Assembly (NCBI GenBank): GCA_014762625.1
Contig: JABURQ010000126.1
Span: 1-54,017, forward strand
Direction: 5' to 3'
Origin: Planctomycetaceae bacterium
GTDB taxonomy: Bacteria > Planctomycetota > Planctomycetia > Planctomycetales > Planctomycetaceae
Length of the DNA stretch: 54,017 nt
In this document: piece by piece, positions 7,901 to 16,612 of the stretch
How positions within the stretch are numbered: position 1 is the stretch's first letter
How the letters are laid out: every line of letters starts with the position of its first letter
Notes under the pieces: generated by a model
The model's database searches: none
Told to the model about the DNA's origin: nothing
The model's input: only the letters and a program-made list of their open reading frames with translations
Translations under genes and position numbers: made by a program

Positions 7901-10900
7901 CACCCAGACTCCAAACAAAGATCGGTCCTTCCTGCGTACCGGCGATGATGCGATTGTTACCGGAAACATTCAAATCGCCAATCGTCCGCGTCGGAGCGCT
8001 GAATTCCGAAAGTCGATTCAGCGTATTCGCATCATCGATCAACACTCCATTGCTGAAACGTCGCATGACCAGAAACCGATGATTGTCATCGTCGATCGTG
8101 TTGACGTGCGATAAACCGTGGCGTCGCATCTGGTCGCTGAGTTGCTCTCCGGTCGAAGCGTTCCAGCGGCAGACTTGGCCGTCAGCCCCACAGGAAGTAA
8201 TTTCCTTTCCATCTTCGCTGAAGACCGCGCCATTCACGCTCGATCGGTGTCCCTGGAATTCCACCAGCCGTTGACCGTTGCCGGCATCCCAAAGTTGAAA
8301 ACGTCCCGGAAATCTCCAACCGCGTTCATTGCCTGTGCCGGTCAATAACGTGCGACCGTCCGGAGAAAACTTCACGAAGCGGACCGGATCATCGTGAGGA
8401 ATACTGATCCTTGCTTTTCGCGTTGCAAAGTCCCATATCCTGACTGAATTGTCCTCGCTTCCGGTGGCGACTTCCGTTCCGTCGGGGGAGAATGCCAGTA
8501 CCCAGATGCGCCCCTGGTGACCGTATCGTTTATCGAGTCGTTGCATCTGATTCAAATCCCAGAAGATCACGCCGGTTCCGAAACCGACTGTGACTGCTTT
8601 CTGCCCATCGGGAGAAAGAGCTCCGGCAGAAATGACTTCACGATTATCAAGAGATTCCACCAATTCACCGCTCTCGACATCCCAAACACAGAGTCGTTCG
8701 TCATGGCCTCCCGTGACTGCCCGGAGTCCGGATTCATCGAGGGCCGCGAATCGGACGTAGCCATCGTGGCCGGCGAGCATGCGAGGCGGCTTCGGTGTGC
8801 GCCAGAGTCGAACGACATCGCCTGGGATACTCGCTACCAACAGGGAGCAACTGTCATCAGCAAACTTCAGGTCAGAGACGGTTGCCCCGATGTAGATCGT
8901 CGACAATTCGAGAAAATTGACGAGATCGAATGTCTGGAGTTGTCCGGTGGTGGTGCCGACTGCCAGGACCCGTTGATCGCGGTCGAAGGCGACCGCACTG
9001 ATCCCGCGATCGGGGACGGAGTCAGGCCGCATGATCCCGTTCGCCATTAACTCCGGGTTTTGCGGTTGCATTGCAGGAAAACGCAACGTGGTTTCCCAAA
9101 CCTGCTTGCCGACTTGCGCATCCCAGAGCACAAGATGTCCCTGTTGGTCGCCGCTGATAAGCCGCAAACTATCGGGACTGAAGGCCACGGAGAAGACCGG
9201 CTCCGTGTGACCGTCCAAAATCAGGTGTTTCGATCGCCGGGGGACGTTCCAGAGGATCAACGAGTGATCGTCACTCGCCGTGACGGCCCATTGTCCGTCG
9301 GGTGAGAATCTGACGGCTCTGATTTTTCCCTGGTGCTCATGTTGGGAAGACGTGACGGAATTTTTCTCCGGATCGATCCAGAAGAGTTCTCCCTCGCTAT
9401 TTCCAGCCAGCACCTGCCGACCATCCGGAGAGACTGCCAACGCAGTGATGGCCGACTCGGAGACCGGTATGGGTGTTGTGTTGGTCTCTGAAGCCTCGTT
9501 CCAAACCTGAACTTGGCCGGTATTTGTGCCGCAGCAGACCAGATTGTTCTCAGCCACAACCGTGGTGACAGCCGTCCTGTCATCGGTCTCTGTTGGTTCC
9601 GGAGCCGTCAATCGATTCCGCACTAGACCGGTTTCGGTTTCATGGCTCACAACGGTGCTGGCCCCCTGCATCGAAACAAGCGTCCTGCCATCCGAACTAA
9701 TGCGCGGTGCCACCAGAGAACGATTCGGTTCGCGGTCATCGAGCAAGCGAGTCGTTTCCAGATCGTCGCGATCGATGACCTGCAATTCTCCCGTCTGCAT
9801 GGCGGCGACCCAGAAACGACCGGCATCATCCGTCGCCAGTTTTGAGACGATCCGTGTCAGTTTCACGACCTCTTCACCCTCCGCCTTGCCATCAGGCCAG
9901 AATTTCAATGTCTGATCGGCGGTCGCAAATCCAATGGCTTTTGACTCGACGGCGACGGAACCCGCTGTGAAAAAGTCCGCAGGCTTCGGTGTCTCTGTGT
10001 CGGATGGAGCTGGGAAAGGGACCAGAAGATCGAGCGAATCCTTTCCCTGGGAGGCGGCAACAACATGTAAACTCCGATCGGGGAGCCGACCGTAGAGGTT
10101 TTGATCGTCGCTGGCAAAAATCATCATCCTCTCCGGCAATTCCACTTCCTGACTGAGGACCAACGAACGTCCATCAAAGTCATACCAGCGGATCTTGTTA
10201 TTGCTTCCCCGAGCCCACAGACGATCCGAGGTCACAAATCGCACCTCAAACGCGAGGCGTTCGGCTCCATCGATGACTTTGGAAACGAATTCTCCGCTGT
10301 TCACGTCCCAGATCAGAAGTTGATCACCGTGTCCGAGGCTGGCCAACAGTTTTCCATCGGGTGAGAAGTCCAACCCCCCGACATTATGACGATGTTTGAT
10401 CCATCGTTTCGCGGGACCTTCCGGCAGCGGCTGCAAGACGACAGTTCGATCTCTCGCCCCATAAGCTAAGGTCTGATTGTTGGGAGAAAAGGTCACTTCG
10501 GTGACTCCCAACGGTTCGTATCGTTCCACGACCGTCTCTGCGGATGCGATCTCCCAAACCTGCAACAGCGATCCATCCTGATTGACCTGACGGATCACAG
10601 CGACATATCGGCCATCCGGAGAGACTTTCAGAGTGTCAATTCGAGGGGTTGAATAAACGACGTGGTCACGTTTCCCGTTGAAGTAGCCGGGGCCGATCGT
10701 GGGGGAAGTTGCGTGTTGCGCGATGGCCGGTGAGGAATTCGTCGGTCGTTCATCGCTGGGTTGATTGATACTGGGAGTCGCAGAAAACTCTTCCGCAGGT
10801 TCCGGGGCGAAAGAGTGCGTCACCGTCTCGGTGCTCTTTTCGGTTGGAGTCGGATTGTCCTGTGGATTACTGGTGACGTTTTGCGGAGCCGCTGAGGGCG

Positions 10901-10994
10901 TGCTTTCCGGTTCCGAATCGTTGCATCCCGGCAAAGCCAACACCGCAAGGATTAGGCCTAAAACGATTTGTTGATGGATTCTGTTTCGCGTCAT
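7893..10994 (-). CDS. Large WD40-repeat lipoprotein
   Basis: 1033 residues. A lipoprotein signal (L-A-L-P-G-C, Cys near residue 24) is followed by a Pro/Ser/Thr-rich linker of about 90 residues. At least twelve WD40 repeats follow, recognisable by F-S-P-D-G ... L-W-D endings (for example S-G-E-F-V-S preceded by L-L-I-W-D-V, and V-R-I-W-D-F). That is enough for about two seven-bladed propellers. It should be tethered to a membrane and act as a protein-interaction scaffold or sensor head. The start overlaps the FecR stop as ATGA and the stop overlaps the prepilin start. In planctomycetes WD40 domains often sit next to ECF/FecR pairs; a sensing role here is inference. Confidence 0.9.
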   Translation of the reverse strand: MTRNRIHQQIVLGLILAVLALPGCNDSEPESTPSAAPQNVTSNPQDNPTPTEKSTETVTHSFAPEPAEEFSATPSINQPSDERPTNSSPAIAQHATSPTIGPGYFNGKRDHVVYSTPRIDTLKVSPDGRYVAVIRQVNQDGSLLQVWEIASAETVVERYEPLGVTEVTFSPNNQTLAYGARDRTVVLQPLPEGPAKRWIKHRHNVGGLDFSPDGKLLASLGHGDQLLIWDVNSGEFVSKVIDGAERLAFEVRFVTSDRLWARGSNNKIRWYDFDGRSLVLSQEVELPERMMIFASDDQNLYGRLPDRSLHVVAASQGKDSLDLLVPFPAPSDTETPKPADFFTAGSVAVESKAIGFATADQTLKFWPDGKAEGEEVVKLTRIVSKLATDDAGRFWVAAMQTGELQVIDRDDLETTRLLDDREPNRSLVAPRISSDGRTLVSMQGASTVVSHETETGLVRNRLTAPEPTETDDRTAVTTVVAENNLVCCGTNTGQVQVWNEASETNTTPIPVSESAITALAVSPDGRQVLAGNSEGELFWIDPEKNSVTSSQHEHQGKIRAVRFSPDGQWAVTASDDHSLILWNVPRRSKHLILDGHTEPVFSVAFSPDSLRLISGDQQGHLVLWDAQVGKQVWETTLRFPAMQPQNPELMANGIMRPDSVPDRGISAVAFDRDQRVLAVGTTTGQLQTFDLVNFLELSTIYIGATVSDLKFADDSCSLLVASIPGDVVRLWRTPKPPRMLAGHDGYVRFAALDESGLRAVTGGHDERLCVWDVESGELVESLDNREVISAGALSPDGQKAVTVGFGTGVIFWDLNQMQRLDKRYGHQGRIWVLAFSPDGTEVATGSEDNSVRIWDFATRKARISIPHDDPVRFVKFSPDGRTLLTGTGNERGWRFPGRFQLWDAGNGQRLVEFQGHRSSVNGAVFSEDGKEITSCGADGQVCRWNASTGEQLSDQMRRHGLSHVNTIDDDNHRFLVMRRFSNGVLIDDANTLNRLSEFSAPTRTIGDLNVSGNNRIIAGTQEGPIFVWSLGDE

Positions 10995-12388
10995 GGGGAC
11001 CTCGCACCGTGAGAGAGTGGAAGAGGATCATCACTTCCGGGAGACACCTCGCTGCCGCGTGTCACCCAGATACGATCGATCAGGAAGCCGGCCGATTCGC
11101 TTTCGCCACGGAAAGTGAGGCGGATGGGGATACGCCCTAGCGTTGGTTCGTCGCGGAGGACGGTCTGCAAACGAAACTCGGACAGCGGTATGCTTACCGT
11201 TCTCCACTCGCCCGGACGACTCTGCCAGAGTTCCGCATCCACGTAGCAATACGTCAGGAGAGGCTGACTCTTGTGGTAGGTTCTCGCCAGCAGATCGATA
11301 TGAAACCAGTCCGGCGGCTGGACTTTGAATGTCACATTCAGCACAGAGTCGTCGTGCCAGAAAAACAGCCCCGCTGACTCGAAAGGCGACTGAACCTGCG
11401 TTGTTACACGCTGATTCCGGGGCAGGGGAGTGGACCCTGCCGCTCCCGCGGATCCTTCCGGAAGTAGATCCTGGACGAAGCGGCCCTGCCAGCCGGGGGG
11501 AAGTCCGTTTTCAAAATCGATGTCCCAGAAATCGGGGCGTCGAGGCCAGTCTCTCGGCGTGAGCGGTTCCGATGCGTTGACTGTCACGACTTGTCCCGTC
11601 GAGACGGTGGTCATGACTTTGTCTCCCCGCCGGATGACTCGAACGGTGCCCTCCATCACAGCCACCTCGCTCCGCTTCTCAAGGGAGAGAATTTCGAGCT
11701 CAGTTCCGATCACCTGTACTTCAGAATTCGGCGTGAAAAATGTCAGCGGATCCCGCGGCTTCTGAGACGCTACGTTCGCGCTGATGCTTCCGGAAGAAAC
11801 TTCAATTCCGCGAGACGATGGAGGAAACAACACCACTTCACTGTTGGGGCGAATGTGAATCACGGTCTCGTCCGCGAGGCGGAGCATTGCCAAGCTTCGC
11901 GAATCGGTCAGGAGGCGATCTCCCGCCTGGAGTGGTTCGGGGCGTTGCGCGAGCTCGTCAGATCGAATCAACTCAGGTTCTCTTCCCAGTCGGGTTAGTT
12001 TGACCCGACCGGATGAATTCACCAAGCGTGCGAGAGGCTCGTTCACGAATGGGACCTTCGGGGGCTTCCTGTCCCCGAACCAACTGACGGCAATTATCAC
12101 GATCAACGCAGTGGCGATCCAGGGCAACCACGGCAATACCGACCGGTGCGTTGAGGAGGTCGAATCGGTGGAGGAAACATGCTCGGCAGCGTATTCCGCG
12201 GAAGTCTCCTGAGTCAAATGCCAGGTCAGCTGCGCCTGAAGTTGGCAGAAACGGACATACTCTCGACGAAACTCGTCGTCCGTGCGCAACAGTTCCAGCA
12301 GTCGTCCTTCCTGCTCCTCCGTCAGTTGTTCGTCGGCCATGCCACTCAACAGAATCGACCATTCATCGGCAGAAGTTGGCTCACTCAT
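10991..12388 (-). CDS. FecR-type anti-sigma factor / transmembrane regulator
   Basis: 465 residues from ATG 12388 (overlaps the sigma-factor stop as ATGA; the open frame runs 62 codons further upstream inside the sigma gene). The cytoplasmic N-terminus (M-S-E-P-T-S-A-D-E-W) holds a zinc-finger-like anti-sigma helix region, E-E-Q-E-G-R-L-L-E-L-L. One membrane segment (P-W-I-A-T-A-L-I-V-I-I-A-V) lies near residues 84-104. A FecR domain follows at about 125-230 (G-D-R-L-L-T-D-S-R-S-L-A-M-L-R-L), and a C-terminal lectin-like beta-sandwich opens with F-W-D-I-D-F-E-N-G. By family it should hold the adjacent sigma factor until an extracellular or periplasmic signal arrives. Confidence 0.88.
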   Translation of the reverse strand: MSEPTSADEWSILLSGMADEQLTEEQEGRLLELLRTDDEFRREYVRFCQLQAQLTWHLTQETSAEYAAEHVSSTDSTSSTHRSVLPWLPWIATALIVIIAVSWFGDRKPPKVPFVNEPLARLVNSSGRVKLTRLGREPELIRSDELAQRPEPLQAGDRLLTDSRSLAMLRLADETVIHIRPNSEVVLFPPSSRGIEVSSGSISANVASQKPRDPLTFFTPNSEVQVIGTELEILSLEKRSEVAVMEGTVRVIRRGDKVMTTVSTGQVVTVNASEPLTPRDWPRRPDFWDIDFENGLPPGWQGRFVQDLLPEGSAGAAGSTPLPRNQRVTTQVQSPFESAGLFFWHDDSVLNVTFKVQPPDWFHIDLLARTYHKSQPLLTYCYVDAELWQSRPGEWRTVSIPLSEFRLQTVLRDEPTLGRIPIRLTFRGESESAGFLIDRIWVTRGSEVSPGSDDPLPLSHGARSP

Positions 12389-12930
12389 GATCCCCCCTCC
12401 GCCGCCAGAGTCCGCTCGATACACTGACGCAGCTTCTCCCGAATGCGGCGTAACGACTCCGAGACCGCTTTGGCTGTTTTTCCAACTTCCTCCGCCAGGG
12501 AATTGACGGCGACGTCGGGCTGATAGCGTCGGGAGATTAATGTTCGTTGCGACGCGGTGAGCTTTTGCAGACACGCACGCAGCGCGGCGTCTCGGCGATC
12601 GTAATGACTCGATTCTGTGCCGGCGGTGGTGGCGATCTTTTCGACGAGTTCGTCATCGAAGCGGAGACGCTGTCGGGACTGTCGGGAACGAGATGCCATC
12701 ACCTGTCGTCGAGCGATGGCGAATGCCCAGGCGAAGAAATCAGTCCCCGACTCGTAAGTCTCCCGTTTTCTCCACAAAACCACGTTCGTTTCCTGCAGAA
12801 TATCTTCCGCATCGGACGGGCGTCGCACCAGAGCCAGGATAAAGGCATACAACCGACGCTGGGCCTGTGCGATCAACTGCACATGCTCTTCCGTTTGAAC
12901 AGGATCCGTGTGTGGGTGGGCGTCGTTCAT
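12385..12930 (-). CDS. ECF sigma factor (Rhodopirellula/Verrucomicrobium-type)
   Basis: 181 residues. Region 2 contains D-A-E-D-I-L-Q-E-T-N-V-V-L-W and F-F-A-W-A-F-A-I-A-R near residues 41-74. Region 4 contains L-T-A-S-Q-R-T-L-I-S-R-R-Y and a helix-turn-helix (S-L-A-E-E-V-G-K-T-A-K-A-V-S) near 124-160. It directs RNA polymerase to its own regulon. First gene of a five-gene operon; its TGA overlaps the FecR start, the usual arrangement of an ECF/anti-sigma pair. The start is 19 bases inside the end of a repeat at 12949-12967, so the promoter lies in the repeat-bearing stretch upstream. Confidence 0.92.
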   Translation of the reverse strand: MNDAHPHTDPVQTEEHVQLIAQAQRRLYAFILALVRRPSDAEDILQETNVVLWRKRETYESGTDFFAWAFAIARRQVMASRSRQSRQRLRFDDELVEKIATTAGTESSHYDRRDAALRACLQKLTASQRTLISRRYQPDVAVNSLAEEVGKTAKAVSESLRRIREKLRQCIERTLAAEGGS

Positions 12931-13494
12931 GCGGCCGATTTCCGTCTCTAGCAGCCCGTTGAAAAACTCGATCTTGCTGCGAATGGATTTTTGAGCTGAA
13001 TCACCTCGTCACAAATTCTCGCTGAATCCCAGCATGGCTGGCTTGTTGATTCGAGTCCGCATCATCAATGTCGGCGAACAGTTTGAAGCTGACATGTCAT
13101 TGATCGGCGGAATCGGAAAGATTCACCGGCGAATTTCGCCTTGGTCCTCATCTCAAAACTCTCATGATCGCGGACAAAGCCGTTTCTCAACACGTTGCTA
13201 TCAGGAAATAAGCATTGTCAGGGAAATCCCACGCACATTCCCCGAAAAAATCAATAAGTACCAAATATCTTTTCTCGAATTAGGAATGCCACCTGAGTTC
13301 GGTCTGTTAAAAGCCAGGACGCTTTGAGTCTTGAGGAGAGAAATCTGGGCGAGAAGAACTCTCAGCCTGTGGGAAAAAATCACGCTGCCTCGAACAGTTC
13401 TTCGAGTTGTAATACTTCGTCACAATTCCTCAACGAAACATGAGATTCGGCTGCGGTTTTGTTCTCGTCTATGAATTCGTTTCTCAACACACAG
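12931..13494. other. Geneless stretch of 564 bases with insertion-like ends
   Basis: No convincing gene. A 97-codon plus-strand frame at 13034-13327 has no ribosome site, no domain and mixed composition. The stretch holds three related 19-base ends (listed separately). It also has a second internal similarity: 13008-13029 TCGTCACAAATTCTCGCTGAA resembles 13410-13430 TCGTCACAATTCCTCAACGAA. It must contain the promoter of the sigma-factor operon on its left side. Confidence 0.5.
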
Positions 13495-13497
13495 CTA
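12949..13497. repeat. Three copies of a 19-base terminal-repeat-like sequence
   Basis: Copy A, plus strand 12949-12967: TAGCAGCCCGTTGAAAAAC. Copies B (13182-13200) and C (13479-13497) lie on the minus strand as TAGCAACGTGTTGAGAAAC and TAGCTGTGTGTTGAGAAAC. A and B agree at 15 of 19 positions in inverted orientation, enclosing about 250 bases without a transposase. This looks like a miniature non-autonomous element or the worn ends of an insertion sequence. Copy C supplies the TAG stop codon of the NADH dehydrogenase gene. Confidence 0.45.
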
Positions 13498-14787
13498 GTT
13501 GGAATCTCCATCCCTATTTCGATCGGCTGTCGAATGATTCAGTTGTGAATAATCGCGACTAAAAAACAGATCGATCGTCCAGTCGGTCGCCACGCGCAGT
13601 TTTCGCCCTATTCCGGGCATAATTCCCAGGTAGACGCTCCGCCATAAAAACCAAGCCAGAATGCCGGTCAAGTGCATTCCCAGAATGTTGGCGATGGCCT
13701 GCCGACCTCCGAGCGCCGCCATGGTGCCCTTACTTCGGTATCGCAGCGGCTCGGTCGGACGGCCCGAGATAACGGCGGCAATATTCTCTGCTGCCTTTCG
13801 ACCTTCCTGTAACGCGTGTTGGGCCGTGGGAGGATAGGGGTTGTTCTGGGGATCGGGGTTCGAGGCACAGTCTCCGATGCCCCAAATGTTTTCGTGTCCC
13901 TGTACTCGCAAATCGGGATCGCATTCCAGATAACCGTGATGATTGACGGGGAGGTCGAGTTGTCCAAGCAGCGGTGGTGGAGCGACTCCCGCTGACCAGA
14001 TCACGGTATGTGAACGCACTGTTTCGCCGGACTCTAATTCGAAGGAGGACTGGTTGATTCGGGAAATACTTTCGTTGAGGCGAATTTCGACTCCGTTCCT
14101 CTCCAGGACGGCACTCGCCTTTTGGGACGTGGTTTCATCCAGAGCGTCGAGAATGCGACCACTGCGCTGAATCAGCATCACTCTGACATCCGATTCTTCG
14201 ATGTGGCGATAGGGACGCGTTGCCTCTCGCAGAAAAGCATTAAATTCCCCGGCGGCTTCCACTCCCGTATAACCGGCTCCCACGATGGCGAACGTTAACC
14301 AGCTTAGCCGGTCTTTGTGGGAAGAGTGCAGGTTCGCCATCTCCAGCATGCCGATCGCTCGATCCCGCAAAGTCGCCGCATCTCCCAGCGTTTTCACGCC
14401 GAAGGCAAATTCCTTCAAGCCGGGGACATCCGGCATACGCGTTTCACTCCCCAAGGCGAGTACCAGATGGTCGTAAGCAAACTCCTTCTTTTCTCCAAAT
14501 TCTGTAGCAGCGGTGACGGTTCTGTTTCGCAGATCGACCGAGTCGACGTGTGCCATCACTAATTCCGCCTGGCGAAGAAAACCCCGCAACGGAATCACAA
14601 CGTGCCGAGGTTCCAAAGCGGAAGTCGCGGCTTCGAGCAGCATCGGAGTGAAGACGAAATTGTTACGTTCGTTGATGAGAGTGATCTGGTGGTTCACTGA
14701 CGCGAGTCGGCGTTCGAGTCGGCGGACACAATAAGCTCCGGCAAACCCGCCACCGAGTACGATAATCCTGGTTGTATCATCAGACAT
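13495..14787 (-). CDS. ndh: Type II NADH dehydrogenase (NAD(P)/FAD-dependent oxidoreductase)
   Basis: 430 residues. The N-terminal FAD-binding motif is V-L-G-G-G-F-A-G-A-Y-C (about residues 10-20), the NADH-binding motif V-G-A-G-Y-T-G-V-E-A-A-G near residue 165, and the second FAD contact G-I-G-D-C-A near residue 302. The C-terminal part has a membrane-associating helix region (L-G-M-H-L-T-G-I-L-A-W-F-L-W). NDH-2 enzymes pass electrons from NADH to quinone without pumping protons. The gene is intact, unlike the oxidase operon nearby, and its stop codon lies in a repeat copy. It is probably independent of the glucoamylase remnant upstream. Confidence 0.92.
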   Translation of the reverse strand: MSDDTTRIIVLGGGFAGAYCVRRLERRLASVNHQITLINERNNFVFTPMLLEAATSALEPRHVVIPLRGFLRQAELVMAHVDSVDLRNRTVTAATEFGEKKEFAYDHLVLALGSETRMPDVPGLKEFAFGVKTLGDAATLRDRAIGMLEMANLHSSHKDRLSWLTFAIVGAGYTGVEAAGEFNAFLREATRPYRHIEESDVRVMLIQRSGRILDALDETTSQKASAVLERNGVEIRLNESISRINQSSFELESGETVRSHTVIWSAGVAPPPLLGQLDLPVNHHGYLECDPDLRVQGHENIWGIGDCASNPDPQNNPYPPTAQHALQEGRKAAENIAAVISGRPTEPLRYRSKGTMAALGGRQAIANILGMHLTGILAWFLWRSVYLGIMPGIGRKLRVATDWTIDLFFSRDYSQLNHSTADRNRDGDSN

Positions 14788-14845
14788 ATATTTTACAGAT
14801 TCTTTCTTTTTATGAAGAGAGTTTCTTTGTCTCGTCGGTAGCCGG

Positions 14846-15181
14846 TCATGAAATTTGAAGGCGAAAGTTATTCCCCTGCCAATAGTCAGTCTGATCCCAG
14901 TGAAACGTAAACTCGACGTCGGTTCCAGAGGGGAGCTCGGTCCGATGGATCAGGTCGCGTTTTTCCTCGTGGCAAAATGTTTCGCCATCGGTGACGAGAA
15001 ATTGCAGGTCGCGCGTGTTGGGAGAATCCACGTGTGGAAAATAGATCTCATTGACGATACCGTGACTTAATGTAAACCAGACACGCGAACTGGTGTGATA
15101 GGCCGTTCCGATTCCGTTCTTCGAACTGGAGGTCCAACGGGGAGAAATGCCAGGAAAACCTGGAGCTTGTTTTTCATTCAT
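14846..15181 (-). pseudogene. GH15 glucoamylase-like gene with a large internal deletion
   Basis: 111 residues against roughly 800 in the family. The first 80 or so (A-P-G-F-P-G-I-S-P-R-W-T-S-S, T-S-S-R-V-W-F-T-L-S-H-G-I-V-N-E, T-R-D-L-Q-F-L-V-T-D-G) match the N-terminal domain of bacterial glucan 1,4-alpha-glucosidases. The last 29 (L-P-S-G-T-D-V-E-F-T-F-H-W, W-Q-G-N-N-F) look like the extreme C-terminus of the same proteins. The join is near 14935, so the whole catalytic barrel is missing but the frame is kept. GGAGC precedes the start. A product may still be made but cannot be a glucoamylase. Family assignment is from memory of conserved blocks. Confidence 0.6.
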
Positions 15182-15329
15182 CAGGACAGCTCCTTGAATC
15201 AGCAGGTGAAAACTGCTGTTGAGGTCAGTTTCGCCGGAACACGGTACGAAGGACGAGAAAATCTATCGAGTTGTCTGGGGCTGGATTCGCACAAACCGCC
15301 CATCCTGCCGAAGGCAAGACCTTATGATA

Positions 15330-15346
15330 TTGGCATAAGCTTTGCC
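15330..15346 (+). promoter_or_regulatory. Candidate sigma-54 (-24/-12) promoter ahead of sco
   Basis: TTGGCATAAGCTTTGCC matches the -24 TGGCA and -12 TTGC elements with exact spacing between the invariant GG (15332-15333) and GC (15344-15345). It lies about 80 bases upstream of the sco ATG and points towards it. No enhancer site was identified and chance occurrence is possible. Confidence 0.35.
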
Positions 15347-15424
15347 TAGCTTGCTCATCACATAAACACTGCACATTACTTGCCGTAGTTGCTCTCTTTT
15401 CTTGTCAAACAAAAATGTCACAAC

Positions 15425-16246
15425 ATGAAATTGTATATCGGCACAATCACAATCGTTATGGTCTGCATCTCAGGACTGTCGAATCCGTTGATGGCACAAC
15501 CTGAGCGGGAGATTTTGAACGAAGCGATCATTACTCCGCATGTGGGAAACGAATTACCTCTCGATGCGCAGTTCGTTCGATATTCCGGAGAACCGATCGC
15601 ACTGGGCAATATTCTGAATGATGAACGACCGGTGGTCCTGTGTCTGGTTTATTTTGATTGTCCGATGTTGTGCAAGCTGGCGGCGAGCGGGCTGGTCAAA
15701 ACAGTGAGTTCGCTCGATGAAAATGTGGGAGTGGATTTTGATGTCGTGTTTGTCAGCTTCAACCCACTGGATACTCCCGAGAAAGCGGCGTCAGCCCGCA
15801 ATCAGGCTCTCCGGAATTATGCTCGTGACGAATCGGGACGGGGCTGGTATTTTCTCACCGGGGAGCAACCCGCAATCAACCAGTTAACAGAGTCGGTTGG
15901 GTTTCACTACATCTGGGACAACGAGACCAAACAGTTTTCGCATGCTGCGGGATTGACCGTTATCTCACCCGACGGCGTCATCACCGAGTATCTGGACGGC
16001 GTTCGGTTTTCTCCTGCGGAATTGAGGACTGCCATTGAGCGAGCCGACCGGGGGGAATTGGTCGAATCCCCGGCAGTGACATTTGCCCGGTGTTATCTCT
16101 ACGATCCTACCACCGGAAAGTTTGGTTCATTGGTGCAATGGACGATTCGGATTCTGGGAGGGTTGACGGTGGCCTTCATCGCGGTGGCTGTTTATCGATT
16201 GAACAGGCGGAGTTCAATCTCTGAACAATCGCAGCCCAGTTCTTAG
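15425..16246 (+). CDS. sco: SCO1/SenC copper chaperone for cytochrome c oxidase
   Basis: 273 residues from ATG 15425 (M-K-L-Y-I-G-T), giving a signal peptide ending near P-L-M-A-Q; an upstream TTG at 15389 was rejected. The thioredoxin-like domain carries the copper motif C-P-M-L-C (near residue 77) and the distal copper ligand His in F-S-H-A-A-G. A C-terminal membrane segment (W-T-I-R-I-L-G-G-L-T-V-A-F-I-A-V) anchors it. Sco delivers copper to the CuA site of oxidase subunit II. It converges on the oxidase operon with only 18 bases between its stop and that of coxD, and it is intact. Confidence 0.92.
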   Translation: MKLYIGTITIVMVCISGLSNPLMAQPEREILNEAIITPHVGNELPLDAQFVRYSGEPIALGNILNDERPVVLCLVYFDCPMLCKLAASGLVKTVSSLDENVGVDFDVVFVSFNPLDTPEKAASARNQALRNYARDESGRGWYFLTGEQPAINQLTESVGFHYIWDNETKQFSHAAGLTVISPDGVITEYLDGVRFSPAELRTAIERADRGELVESPAVTFARCYLYDPTTGKFGSLVQWTIRILGGLTVAFIAVAVYRLNRRSSISEQSQPSS

Positions 16247-16264
16247 CCGTGAACTATGTTCGCT

Positions 16265-16612
16265 TTAATTCTCGAACTCCACCCGATCGTACGTAGTGGG
16301 GAGTTCTCTGGTTGCCGTTTTTTCCGGCACTTCGTTCCATCCTCTGGTGGTAAAGTCCGCCAGCGTGCAGAAGACGGCGAAAAAGAGCCAAAGAAAACCG
16401 GCACACGCGGCGAATCTTACTGAGCTGGGGGAACGTCTGAGATCCATAAAAATAAACATGACCAACAGCATTTTGGAGGTGGCAATCGCCATGGCGACCA
16501 TTGCTCCTAACAGTCCACTGAAGACAAAACTGCAACCGATCGTCGCCGCCAGCAGGACCATCAAACCGAGGAAAGCCAGGTAGAGAGGTCGTTGACTGTT
16601 TGAAGTTTCCAT
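16265..16612 (-). CDS. coxD: Cytochrome c oxidase subunit IV-type small membrane protein
   Basis: 115 residues with three membrane segments (L-A-F-L-G-L-M-V-L-L-A-A-T-I; A-I-A-T-S-K-M-L-L-V-M-F-I-F-M-D-L; F-L-W-L-F-F-A-V-F-C-T-L). The A-x-x-K-x-x-L-x-x-x-x-F-M-D-L pattern is typical of the prokaryotic subunit IV family. Its ATG overlaps the coxC stop by one base (TAATG). It is the last gene of the ACIII-oxidase operon and appears intact. Confidence 0.8.
   Translation of the reverse strand: METSNSQRPLYLAFLGLMVLLAATIGCSFVFSGLLGAMVAMAIATSKMLLVMFIFMDLRRSPSSVRFAACAGFLWLFFAVFCTLADFTTRGWNEVPEKTATRELPTTYDRVEFEN

Noticed and set aside
13034-13327. Possible 97-residue protein in the geneless stretch
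   Set aside because: No ribosome site, no recognised motif, and it spans repeat-like ends.
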